Positions 15,867 through 23,439 of a DNA stretch of 43,811 nt are shown one piece after another. The stretch is taken from NCBI GenBank assembly GCA_007129255.1, contig SKVW01000083.1, forward strand, positions 1 through 43,811, read 5' to 3'. The notes beneath the pieces are model-generated. The model was not told where the DNA came from. It saw only the letters and a program-made list of their open reading frames with translations, and made no database searches. The first letter of the stretch is position 1. Every line of letters starts with the position of its first letter. The translations under genes were made by a program, and so were the position numbers. The DNA comes from Bacteroidales bacterium (GTDB lineage Bacteria; Bacteroidota; Bacteroidia; Bacteroidales; UBA7960).

Positions 15867-17564
15867 CTATCGGGTTTTTACAAACCCCACATTCTTCAGT
15901 CTTCCCACATCCACAAAGCGGAAGCCATTCACTTTTTCCTGCTGATTCCTGGTGAACTTCACCACCCCGATGCGGGAATAAAACCGGTCATCTCCCATGG
16001 GGCTGAGGTTCAACTGCTCAATGTTGAGGTAGCGTTTAAAGTTATCGGGGGTTTGTATGATGAGCTCCCCATCTTCAAACCGCACCGGGTATTCCACTTC
16101 CAGGGCTTCGTGATAATAGATGCCGGCGTATCCGGCAAGGGTTTCCGCATCGGGCATTTTGGTTTCTCCGATAAGGGGGGCAGGATGATCTCCTCCGGCC
16201 TGGTGCCAGATCATGCTGTTTACCTGCCCGTTTTCTTCAACCACAAAGGTTATTTGTGCATCAAAGGCTTTCAGGAAAAACCGGGTTTCGTCTTCGGCAA
16301 ATACCTGGAAGGGAGGGGCCCCGGGAATGTCAAGCCAGAAGGTGTCCCTTTTCACTTCGAAGCTCATGTTTAGCCCGTCGGGCATTTGGTAGCTGCCTTC
16401 AAATTTTTTCAGCTTTTCAGGATCCAGATCCACGGCCATTCTTTCCCCGGGCTTTTTGTCTTCAAAATGTTCTTCCAGCAGCCAGTCCACAATGGTATAG
16501 ACCAGGTTGACCAAATGGATGGCATCGGTGTTGAAAGCGGCATATACCACCACTTCCTGCTCCGGAAAAAGCAAAAATTGCGAACGGTACCCAAGGTCGC
16601 CCCCGCTGTGCGAAACCCGCTTAACTCCTTTATAAGAGGAAACCACCAACCCATAGGAATAATTCACCGTATCTCCGGTGTTCAGCACATGGTCAGGATT
16701 AAAGATTCGGTGCATGATTTTGCGGCTACCCACCCTGGGGTTGAAAAAATTATTTCCCCAGCGGGAAAGATCTTTTGCAGAGGTATAAATGTTGGTTGCC
16801 CCGTATATGGTTTCTCCGTCCTTTGTCCGGACGAATTCTTCATCTTCTTTGGAATAGCCGAAAGCCCGGTTGGGGATGTTTTTGTCCGGGTGGTCCAGCA
16901 CGAAAGTCGTGGTCATTTGCAAGGGGCCGAAAATTTTTTGCTGCAGGTAGTCATCATAAGTGGTTCCGCTGGCTTTTTCAATTATTTCGGCCAAAAGGGA
17001 ATACCCTGCATTGGAATAAAGGTGTTGTTCGCCCGGCTTAAAGTTCAGGTCAGGGTAGCGGTAGATCAGGTTTAATTCCTGTTCCTGGCTCCAGGGGCCA
17101 TCCAGTGACCGGCCTGCAAACAGCAGGAGGTTGTCGGTGGAGGCAATGCCACTGGTATGATGCAAAAGATTGCGGATGGTGATTTTTTCACCGTAATCGG
17201 GTAGTTTGGGGATGTGGCGATGGATTTCGTCATCCAGGCTGAGTTTTCCTTCCTCTTCAAGCAGCAGGATGGCAAAGGCGGTAAATTGTTTGGCAACGGA
17301 GGCAAGGTTAAATGCGGTTTCCGTGGTGTTGGGAACATTGTTTTCCAAATCGGCAAGCCCGAAGGCCTTTTGGAAAATCACCTCTCCTTTTTTGGTAATG
17401 CCGATCGTTCCCCCGGGTTGTCCTTCCCGGATCGAGAGGGCCACAAGGGAGTCAATTTTTTTTTCGAGACTCTGGTAAGCTGCTTGATTGGCAAATGAAT
17501 GCGGAATGGCATGCATAATGCAGGCTGCCACCAGCATTAGCCGGATCAGGGTCTTGTTTTTCAT
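15867..17564 (-). CDS. Serine beta-lactamase-like hydrolase (class C fold, secreted)
   Basis: A 565-residue secreted protein with a Sec signal peptide (about 1-26). The beta-lactamase/AmpC-fold catalytic motifs are SVAK (S89-K92), YSN (Y183-N185) and HSGG (319-322) in place of the classical KTG. The fold belongs to the penicillin-binding/esterase superfamily, so it may be an esterase, D-aminopeptidase or peptidase rather than a true beta-lactamase. A C-terminal region (about 370-565) resembles the accessory beta domain seen in many Bacteroidota members. It sits alone between the bidirectional terminator and the divergent nadA promoter region. Confidence 0.85.
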   Translation of the reverse strand: MKNKTLIRLMLVAACIMHAIPHSFANQAAYQSLEKKIDSLVALSIREGQPGGTIGITKKGEVIFQKAFGLADLENNVPNTTETAFNLASVAKQFTAFAILLLEEEGKLSLDDEIHRHIPKLPDYGEKITIRNLLHHTSGIASTDNLLLFAGRSLDGPWSQEQELNLIYRYPDLNFKPGEQHLYSNAGYSLLAEIIEKASGTTYDDYLQQKIFGPLQMTTTFVLDHPDKNIPNRAFGYSKEDEEFVRTKDGETIYGATNIYTSAKDLSRWGNNFFNPRVGSRKIMHRIFNPDHVLNTGDTVNYSYGLVVSSYKGVKRVSHSGGDLGYRSQFLLFPEQEVVVYAAFNTDAIHLVNLVYTIVDWLLEEHFEDKKPGERMAVDLDPEKLKKFEGSYQMPDGLNMSFEVKRDTFWLDIPGAPPFQVFAEDETRFFLKAFDAQITFVVEENGQVNSMIWHQAGGDHPAPLIGETKMPDAETLAGYAGIYYHEALEVEYPVRFEDGELIIQTPDNFKRYLNIEQLNLSPMGDDRFYSRIGVVKFTRNQQEKVNGFRFVDVGRLKNVGFVKTR

Positions 17565-17794
17565 GGTTGCAAAAAAATTTGTTGATGAATTTCTTTATCT
17601 GATACAGGACGCAACAAAGAGGGTGTAAGTTACAAAAAAAACGGAATCTTATACAAAAAAAATCGATATCAGGTTGTGAAAGAAAAATCCGGATAATTGT
17701 TCTGATATTAAAAACCATGGAGGTTCTGTTGGTTTTCGGGGGTGGTTTCCGGAAGCGGGGATAAAGTTATGGCAGAAAGCCTGCGATTAATTCG

Positions 17795-17802
17795 TAATTT
17801 TG
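17795..17802 (+). promoter_or_regulatory. Putative -7 box for nadA-nadB-nadC
   Basis: TAATTTTG matches TAnnTTTG exactly and lies 50 bases before the nadA ATG. No clear -33 TTTG was found. An AGGAGG-like stretch follows at 17812-17817, too far upstream for the ATG at 17853. Confidence 0.4.
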
Positions 17803-17852
17803 CACCCTAACAGGAGGATATCATCCCCTTTTTATGGAAAAGTGCTTTTGTT

Positions 17853-18761
17853 ATGCAGTTAGATGAAATTCAAAATAAGGTTTCCCGTTTAAAGCAGGAA
17901 AAAAATGCTGTGATCCTTGCACACTATTACCAGATTCCAGAAGTGCAGGATCTTGCCGATCATGTGGGGGATTCCTTTGCCCTGAGCAAGCTTTCTGCCG
18001 GGTTGCCCAACCAGGTGATTGTTTTTTGCGGGGTAAACTTCATGGCAGAAACTGCAAAAATCCTCAGTCCTGAAAAAACAGTGCTTCTGCCGGTAGAGGA
18101 TGCAGGCTGTCCCATGGCCGACATGGCCAAAGCTGAGGATGTGAAGCGCCTTAAGGCAGCGCATCCTGACGCAGCGGTGGTTTCTTATGTTAACTCCACC
18201 ACCGGCGTGAAAGCCCACAGCGACATTTGCTGCACCTCTGCCAATGCAGAAAAGGTGATCCGATCCCTGCCCCATAAAAAAATCATATTTTTACCCGATG
18301 AGCAGCTGGGCTCCTATACCGCTGCCAAAATCCCTGAAAAGGAATTTATACTTTTCAAAGGGTATTGTCCCATTCATGAGGAAATCATGGAAATTGATGT
18401 GAAGCTTGCACGGGAGGCATACCCGGATGCCTTGCTTTTGGTGCATCCTGAGTGCCGGCCTGAAGTAAGGCAGGCGGCAGATTTTGTGGGCAGCACAGGG
18501 CAGATCATCCGCTACATTGACCAAAGCCCGGAAAAAAAATTTATCATAGGGACCGAACAGGGCATTTTACATCCATTGCAGATCAGTCATCCCGAAAAGC
18601 AGTTTCACATGCTGACGGGAAGCTTTTTATGTCCCAATATGAAAAAAACCACCCCCATTCATGTTCTCGAAAGTTTGAAAGAGGATAAAACGGAAATAGA
18701 GATCGAAAAGGGCCTGATTGATAAAGCCCGGATTCCATTGAAGCGGATGCTGGAGGTATAA
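17853..18761 (+). CDS. nadA: Quinolinate synthase
   Basis: NadA condenses iminoaspartate with dihydroxyacetone phosphate to quinolinate using a [4Fe-4S] cluster. The three cluster Cys are recognisable: C86 (AGCPMADM), C172 (GYCPIHEE) and C260 (FLCPNMKKT). The N-terminal substrate site is ILAHYYQIPEVQDLADHVGDS. The length (302 aa) fits the short, common form. It is first in the nadA-nadB-nadC run, 42 bases before nadB, and is followed by the enzyme that supplies its iminoaspartate. Confidence 0.97.
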   Translation: MQLDEIQNKVSRLKQEKNAVILAHYYQIPEVQDLADHVGDSFALSKLSAGLPNQVIVFCGVNFMAETAKILSPEKTVLLPVEDAGCPMADMAKAEDVKRLKAAHPDAAVVSYVNSTTGVKAHSDICCTSANAEKVIRSLPHKKIIFLPDEQLGSYTAAKIPEKEFILFKGYCPIHEEIMEIDVKLAREAYPDALLLVHPECRPEVRQAADFVGSTGQIIRYIDQSPEKKFIIGTEQGILHPLQISHPEKQFHMLTGSFLCPNMKKTTPIHVLESLKEDKTEIEIEKGLIDKARIPLKRMLEV

Positions 18762-18803
18762 TAAAAGCAACTCCATAAAAACAACTCCAAATTTAATTGG
18801 CAG

Positions 18804-20336
18804 ATGAGAAGGTACCTGTTCCAGAAAGATTTCCAGGATATGCCCATGGTTCAGTACGATGTGGTGATCGTGGGCGGGGGACTTGCCGGTTTGTACACCG
18901 CCTTGCAGCTTAATGAAGGGCTATCCTGCGCTGTGCTTGTAAAGGACAGGCTCAACACCTGCAATACTTCACTTGCCCAGGGCGGGGTTGCCGCGGTAGT
19001 GGAACCCGAAGATGAAACCCGGCTTCATCTGGAAGACACTTTAAAAGCCGCTGCAGGCATTGCCGATAAGGAGCTGGCACGCCTGATGGTGGAACAGGGG
19101 CCCAAAGAAATTGACCGCCTCGTTTCCCTGGGTGTGCCCTTTGATAAAAATCCGGAAGGGAAATGGCATACAACCAAAGAAGGCGCCCATACCCGAAAAC
19201 GGGTGCTGCACTGTGGCGGAGATGCCACCGGCCGCCTTATCATGGACCGCTTGAAAACGGCAGTTGCTGAAAAACCCAATGTAGAAATCCTTGAAAACCG
19301 ATTCCTGGTGGATGTGCTTACTGGGGAGAATGGCCGGGCTTGCGGGGTGGTGGCTTTTGAAAACGATTATTGCATACTGTCTGCCAAAGCAATGGTGATC
19401 TGCACCGGTGGCATCGGCCGGGTATACCGGCACACCACCAATCGTCACAGCATTACCGGAGATGGCATTGCTGCAGCAGCCAGGGCGGGCGCCACCCTGA
19501 AACACATGGAGTTTGTGCAGTTTCATCCCACGGCATTTATGGACACAGAATCAGGGAAAACCCGTTTTCTGATCTCCGAGGCCGTCAGGGGGGAAGGGGG
19601 TATTTTGCGAAATCCTTCCGGAAATCCCTTTATGGAAGGGCGGCATGAGTTGAAAGATCTGGCTCCAAGGGATGTGGTGGCCAGGGAGATTTTCCTGGAA
19701 ATGAAAAAAGCCGGAACCAACCACGTTTTCCTGGATATAACCACCCGCTCCAAAAACTTTTTATCCAAACGTTTTCCCACCATATACCGGAATTGCCTGG
19801 AGCAGGGGGTTCATATGGAGCAGGACCTGATCCCGGTTGCCCCGGTTCAGCATTACTTTATGGGGGGAATAGAGACCAACCGATACGGACAAACTTCGGT
19901 AGAAAACCTGTATGCTGCAGGGGAGGCTGCCTGTACCGGAGTGCACGGTGCCAACCGCCTGGCAAGCAACTCTTTGCTGGAGTGCCTGGTGTTTGGATCG
20001 CAATGTGCCCGTCATATCAATACCGAAAAAAGTTCAAAAGAAGTTCTGCCGGGTATCTCTCCATCCCACAAGACCATTTCTCCTGTTGATACTGAATCCA
20101 TTGAAAAGAAAATCCGCAACCTGATGCAGGATTATGCAGGTATCGTAAGAAATGAAAAAGGCCTGCAACGTGCTTTATCCGGCCTCCATGGTATTTTAAA
20201 AGACCTGGAGGTTCGGGATTTACGTCACGGCCAACCCATGGAAGTTTACAACATGGCTTTTGTGGGAAAGGAAATAATCAATGCGGCCCTTAAGCGCAAG
20301 CAAAGTACCGGAGCACATTACCGGGATGATTCGTAA
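18804..20336 (+). CDS. nadB: L-aspartate oxidase
   Basis: NadB is an FAD enzyme oxidising L-aspartate to iminoaspartate for NadA. The FAD dinucleotide-binding loop is VVIVGGGLAGLYTALQL. CNTSLAQGGVAAV and GATLKHMEFVQFHPTAF are the conserved flavin and active-site segments shared with succinate dehydrogenase/fumarate reductase flavoproteins. The length (510 aa) is usual for NadB, with a C-terminal helical domain. The first 15 residues before QYDVV could be trimmed: ATG codons at 18840 and 18846 are alternative starts. It lies 45 bases before nadC. Confidence 0.96.
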   Translation: MRRYLFQKDFQDMPMVQYDVVIVGGGLAGLYTALQLNEGLSCAVLVKDRLNTCNTSLAQGGVAAVVEPEDETRLHLEDTLKAAAGIADKELARLMVEQGPKEIDRLVSLGVPFDKNPEGKWHTTKEGAHTRKRVLHCGGDATGRLIMDRLKTAVAEKPNVEILENRFLVDVLTGENGRACGVVAFENDYCILSAKAMVICTGGIGRVYRHTTNRHSITGDGIAAAARAGATLKHMEFVQFHPTAFMDTESGKTRFLISEAVRGEGGILRNPSGNPFMEGRHELKDLAPRDVVAREIFLEMKKAGTNHVFLDITTRSKNFLSKRFPTIYRNCLEQGVHMEQDLIPVAPVQHYFMGGIETNRYGQTSVENLYAAGEAACTGVHGANRLASNSLLECLVFGSQCARHINTEKSSKEVLPGISPSHKTISPVDTESIEKKIRNLMQDYAGIVRNEKGLQRALSGLHGILKDLEVRDLRHGQPMEVYNMAFVGKEIINAALKRKQSTGAHYRDDS

Positions 20337-20381
20337 AAAAGAAGAACAGACCGGAAGATTTTTTTTCAAAAAAAATAAAAC

Positions 20382-21221
20382 ATGAACATACAGCACATCA
20401 GCGAACCGGACCATAGCATTATCAAAGCCCTGTCAGAAGATATCGGCAGTGGAGATGTAACCACCGGCAGTGTGGTGCCTCCCGGAACCATGGTAAAAGG
20501 GAGATTTCTGGCCAAAGAAGCCGGAGTTGTTTGCGGGCTGGAGGTTGCCCGTCGTGTTTTTCATTTGCTGGATGAGTCTGTCCTTTTCCAGGCAATGGTA
20601 AAAGACGGGGACAAAGTAACCAAAGGCACTGTGCTGGGAGAAGTTTCCGGCCCGGCGGCAGCCATCCTCAGTGGTGAAAGGGTTGCCCTTAATTTTTTAC
20701 AGCGCTTGTCGGGCATTTCAACCAAAGTATCCCAACTTGTCGGGAAGGTTTCAGGAAGCGGGGTTACCCTGGTTGACACCCGAAAGACCACCCCCGGGCT
20801 GAGGGTGCTGGAGAAATACGCGGTGAGGACCGGGGGAGGAAGCAACCACCGTATGAATCTTTCCGACGGGGTTTTGATAAAAGACAACCACATCAAGGCA
20901 GCCGGAGGCATCACCCCTGCGGTAAAGGCTGCAAAGCAAAAGGCTCCCCGTACCCTTAAAATTGAAGTGGAGGTGGAAAACCTGGACCAGGTCCGGGAAG
21001 CCCTGAAAGCCGGGGCCGACATCATCATGCTGGACAATATGGACCTTGAAACCATGGCAGCGGCTGTTTCCATCATTGACTGCAAAGCCCTCACAGAAGC
21101 TTCAGGAAACATGGACCAGAAAGACCTGATGGAGGTGGCCCGTACAGGGGTGGATATTATTTCCCTGGGAGCGCTCACACACAGCGTCAAATCATTGGAT
21201 ATCAGCCTAAAACTGGAATAA
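20382..21221 (+). CDS. nadC: Nicotinate-nucleotide pyrophosphorylase (carboxylating)
   Basis: NadC (quinolinate phosphoribosyltransferase) makes nicotinate mononucleotide from quinolinate and PRPP. Conserved motifs are TRKTTPGLRVLEKYAVRTGG, HRMNLSDGVLIKDNHI, and the C-terminal DIIMLDNMD and ISLGALTHSV segments. The length is the usual 279 residues. With nadA and nadB it completes de novo NAD precursor synthesis from aspartate. No T-tract terminator was seen; a tRNA-like remnant follows within 40 bases. Confidence 0.97.
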   Translation: MNIQHISEPDHSIIKALSEDIGSGDVTTGSVVPPGTMVKGRFLAKEAGVVCGLEVARRVFHLLDESVLFQAMVKDGDKVTKGTVLGEVSGPAAAILSGERVALNFLQRLSGISTKVSQLVGKVSGSGVTLVDTRKTTPGLRVLEKYAVRTGGGSNHRMNLSDGVLIKDNHIKAAGGITPAVKAAKQKAPRTLKIEVEVENLDQVREALKAGADIIMLDNMDLETMAAAVSIIDCKALTEASGNMDQKDLMEVARTGVDIISLGALTHSVKSLDISLKLE

Positions 21222-21256
21222 TTTCCCGGGTAATTTTTTATCCGGAAAGGCACAGT

Positions 21257-21329
21257 GCCCCTTAAGCTCAGCTGACATAGCGACGCCATCCTAATGCGCA
21301 GTTCGCGGGTTCAAGCCCCGTGAAAGGTT
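21257..21329 (+). pseudogene. Degenerate tRNA-Arg(CCU)-like sequence
   Basis: The T-arm is intact: GCGGG-TTCAAGC-CCCGT (21305-21321), 5 bp with one G-U. An anticodon-loop-like ATCCTAA gives T33, anticodon CCT and A37, which would decode AGG (Arg). The anticodon stem keeps only its three middle pairs. The D-arm has the A-G-C-T-G start but the stem is broken, and the acceptor has about five of seven possible pairs with no CCA. It therefore looks decayed rather than functional, although a manual fold is weak evidence. It could be a remnant of a tRNA used as an integration site. Confidence 0.5.
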
Positions 21330-21336
21330 CAGAATT

Positions 21337-21882
21337 TTATGGGTAAGCATTAAATGAACAGATCTCCTCTGTTGGTTTTCTGATTTTTTTGCGCTTTTTT
21401 TCTTTTTCGGGATAACCCAGGGTGATAAGCAAAGGGATTCGCTTTTTTGCAGGGATGTTCAGCAAATTTTTCACCTTTTTTTCATCAAACCATCCAATCA
21501 TGCAGGTTCCCAGATTCAAGTCTGCGGCTTGCAGACAAAAATGCTCCGCCACGATGCCTATGTCCATCAGGTAATAATCTTTATCCTTAATGGAACTGCC
21601 GATTTTGGAGAGCCAGGTGGGGGGCTCGGCTACAAGTGCGGCAATGACCGGGGCCTGCAGGGCAAATTTATTAAACCGCAGCACCTCGCTGAAACTTGCC
21701 CCGGCCACTTTTCCCTTTAACTCAGGGTCGGTAACCACCACAAAGTGCCACGGCTGGGAGTTGCATGCCGATGGAGCCAGGCGGCAGGCCTCAATGATCT
21801 GATGGATCTTTTCTTCCTCCACCTCGCGGGAGGAATATTTTCTTACGCTTTCTCTCTGTTCAACCAGTCTTGAAAAATTCAT
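21337..21882 (-). CDS. Nitroreductase family protein (FMN-dependent)
   Basis: A 181-residue flavoprotein of the nitroreductase superfamily, which uses NAD(P)H to reduce nitro compounds, quinones or flavin. The FMN-binding N-terminus RESVRKYSSREVEEEK, the NSQPWHFVVV segment and the C-terminal LGYPEKEKKRKKIRKPTEEI fit the family. The physiological substrate is unknown. It converges with the nad operon across the tRNA-like remnant and diverges from the encapsulin operon over a 304-base spacer. Confidence 0.9.
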   Translation of the reverse strand: MNFSRLVEQRESVRKYSSREVEEEKIHQIIEACRLAPSACNSQPWHFVVVTDPELKGKVAGASFSEVLRFNKFALQAPVIAALVAEPPTWLSKIGSSIKDKDYYLMDIGIVAEHFCLQAADLNLGTCMIGWFDEKKVKNLLNIPAKKRIPLLITLGYPEKEKKRKKIRKPTEEICSFNAYP

Positions 21883-22186
21883 GGGCAGGGGCTTTGGATT
21901 TTAGATCAAAGTTAAGGAAGATGAGGTTTTTTTGATAAAAATTCCTCAACAATAGCGCGTGTTTTTTGTTAAAAATCTTGTAATTCGTAATTATTGCAAA
22001 ACAAATAAAGATCAGGGTTTTCGCAAGCAAAAAATTTTTTAGCCCGGGTAATAATTTATGCAGTTTAAGGCTTTTTAAATGCCAATGAACTTTTTATTTT
22101 TCCCTGAAAACCTTATATTTGCTTATTGCAAGCAGTTTAATTACAAATAATTACTCATTAATAACTCTTTTTAAAAATCAACACTT
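21883..22186. other. Divergent intergenic region, nitroreductase to encapsulated ferritin
   Basis: An A+T-rich 304-base spacer with no credible ORF. It contains the TATATTTG -7 box for the ferritin operon (22114-22121) and presumably the nitroreductase promoter on the other strand. No Fur-box-like 19-mer palindrome was recognised by eye. Confidence 0.5.
22114..22121 (+). promoter_or_regulatory. Putative -7 box of the encapsulin operon
   Basis: TATATTTG matches TAnnTTTG. The -33 region about 19 bases upstream is TTTT (22091-22094), near but not exact. It lies 66 bases before the ferritin ATG. Confidence 0.45.
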
Positions 22187-22546
22187 ATGTCAAATTATCA
22201 CGAACCAGCAGAAGAATTATCGCAGGAGGCGCGCAACTTTTCCCGTGCGCTGAACAGCCTGAAAGAAGAAATTGAAGCAGTAGACTGGTATCATCAGCGG
22301 GTGGTTACCAGCAACGATGATGATCTTGCCGCGATCATGGCTCACAACCGTGATGAAGAGATTGAGCATGCCTGCATGACCCTTGAGTGGCTCCGCAGAA
22401 ATATGCCCGGATGGGATGAAGAGCTGCGCAACTGGTTGTTTAAGGAAGGCAATATTATGGACTCCCATGGGGATGATCATGATGATGACCACGGAAGCGG
22501 TGGTGGAAAATCAGATTCGCTTGGAATTGGAAAAATTAAAAAATAA
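22187..22546 (+). CDS. Encapsulated ferritin-like protein (EncFtn cargo)
   Basis: A 119-residue two-helix ferritin-like protein that forms a ferroxidase centre only on oligomerisation. Compared with Rhodospirillum rubrum EncFtn, the conserved residues are present: E28 and E30 (EEIEAVDWY), W34, Y35, then E58 and H61 (NRDEEIEHACMTLEWLRRN). The C-terminus carries the encapsulin-targeting peptide DSLGIGKIKK. Between the ferritin domain and this peptide is a His/Asp-rich linker (SHGDDHDDDHGSGGG, 93-107) not expected in EncFtn. Iron is oxidised and delivered into the shell lumen. It is 12 bases upstream of the shell gene. Confidence 0.95.
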   Translation: MSNYHEPAEELSQEARNFSRALNSLKEEIEAVDWYHQRVVTSNDDDLAAIMAHNRDEEIEHACMTLEWLRRNMPGWDEELRNWLFKEGNIMDSHGDDHDDDHGSGGGKSDSLGIGKIKK

Positions 22547-22558
22547 GAGGAGGACAAC

Positions 22559-23347
22559 ATGGATATTTTAAGAAAATCATTAGCCCCCATCTCACAGGAA
22601 GCATGGGAAGAAATAAATGACACGGCGGTGGAAGTGCTTTCCGAAGTGCTTTCGGCCCGTAAGTTTGTAGATGTGGAAGGACCCCAAGGTTGGGACTATG
22701 CGGCTCTGAACCTGGGACGCATCGAGGTGCCTGCCAACCAGAAAGGGAAGGTAAAGTATGGCATCAGCCAGGTCCTTCCGCTGGTGGAAGCCCGCATTCC
22801 TTTTGAGCTGAATATCTGGGAACTGGATAACGCTGTGCGCGGAGCCGAGGACATAGACCTGGATGCCATGGAAGATGCCGCCCGTGAAATTGCACAGTTT
22901 GAAGAAAAGGTAATCTACGAAGGGTTTAAGGCAGCCAACATCACCGGTTTGAATGCCAGCGATTACCCGTCCATTCCTTTTCCGCAGGAAGCTGAAGAGA
23001 TCCTCAGCGCTGTTGCAAAAGGCACCGCCAAACTAAAAGCCAACTCCATTGAGGGACCCTACAACCTGGTACTCAACACCGAAAAGTGGGAAAAAGTGAA
23101 CTCCTATGTGCGGGGATATCCTTTGCGCAAGCAACTGGAAAACCTGCTTGGCGGTTCCATTATCATGGCTCCATACGTAAAGGATGCTTTCCTTGTATCT
23201 GAGCGCGGTGGCGACTTTAAAATGGTTGTAGGCCAGGATCTTTCCATCGGTTATGAATCACACGACAACAAAACCGTTCAGCTTTATTTTACCGAGTCAT
23301 TCACTTTCCAGCTGGTGGATCCGGCTGCGGTAATTGTGCTCAAGTAA
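22559..23347 (+). CDS. Encapsulin shell protein (family 1, HK97 fold)
   Basis: A 262-residue protein that assembles into an icosahedral protein shell. The N-terminal MDILRKSLAPISQEAWEEIN segment provides the cargo-binding pocket, and the rest matches family 1 encapsulins (FVDVEGPQGWDYAALNLGR; FEEKVIYEGF in the E-loop/P-domain part; YESHDNKTVQLYFTESFTF at the C-terminus). The immediately preceding gene encodes its ferritin cargo, and AAGAGGAGGAC just before the ATG is an unusually strong ribosome-binding site for this phylum. The pair is predicted to store iron and protect against oxidative stress. A terminator closes the operon. Confidence 0.97.
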   Translation: MDILRKSLAPISQEAWEEINDTAVEVLSEVLSARKFVDVEGPQGWDYAALNLGRIEVPANQKGKVKYGISQVLPLVEARIPFELNIWELDNAVRGAEDIDLDAMEDAAREIAQFEEKVIYEGFKAANITGLNASDYPSIPFPQEAEEILSAVAKGTAKLKANSIEGPYNLVLNTEKWEKVNSYVRGYPLRKQLENLLGGSIIMAPYVKDAFLVSERGGDFKMVVGQDLSIGYESHDNKTVQLYFTESFTFQLVDPAAVIVLK

Positions 23348-23367
23348 CAAAAGATGTATAGCAAATA

Positions 23368-23400
23368 AAAAAACCGCCTCGTATTTGGGGCGGTTTTTTT
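23368..23400 (+). terminator. Intrinsic terminator of the encapsulin operon
   Basis: AAAAAACCGCC and GGCGGTTTTTTT form an 11-bp stem around a 10-base loop with a T-run, 20 bases beyond the encapsulin stop. The converging MscS gene ends at 23440. Confidence 0.85.
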
Positions 23401-23439
23401 ATGGTCATTTTTCAGGAAAGCATTTTGAACCCCTTAATT

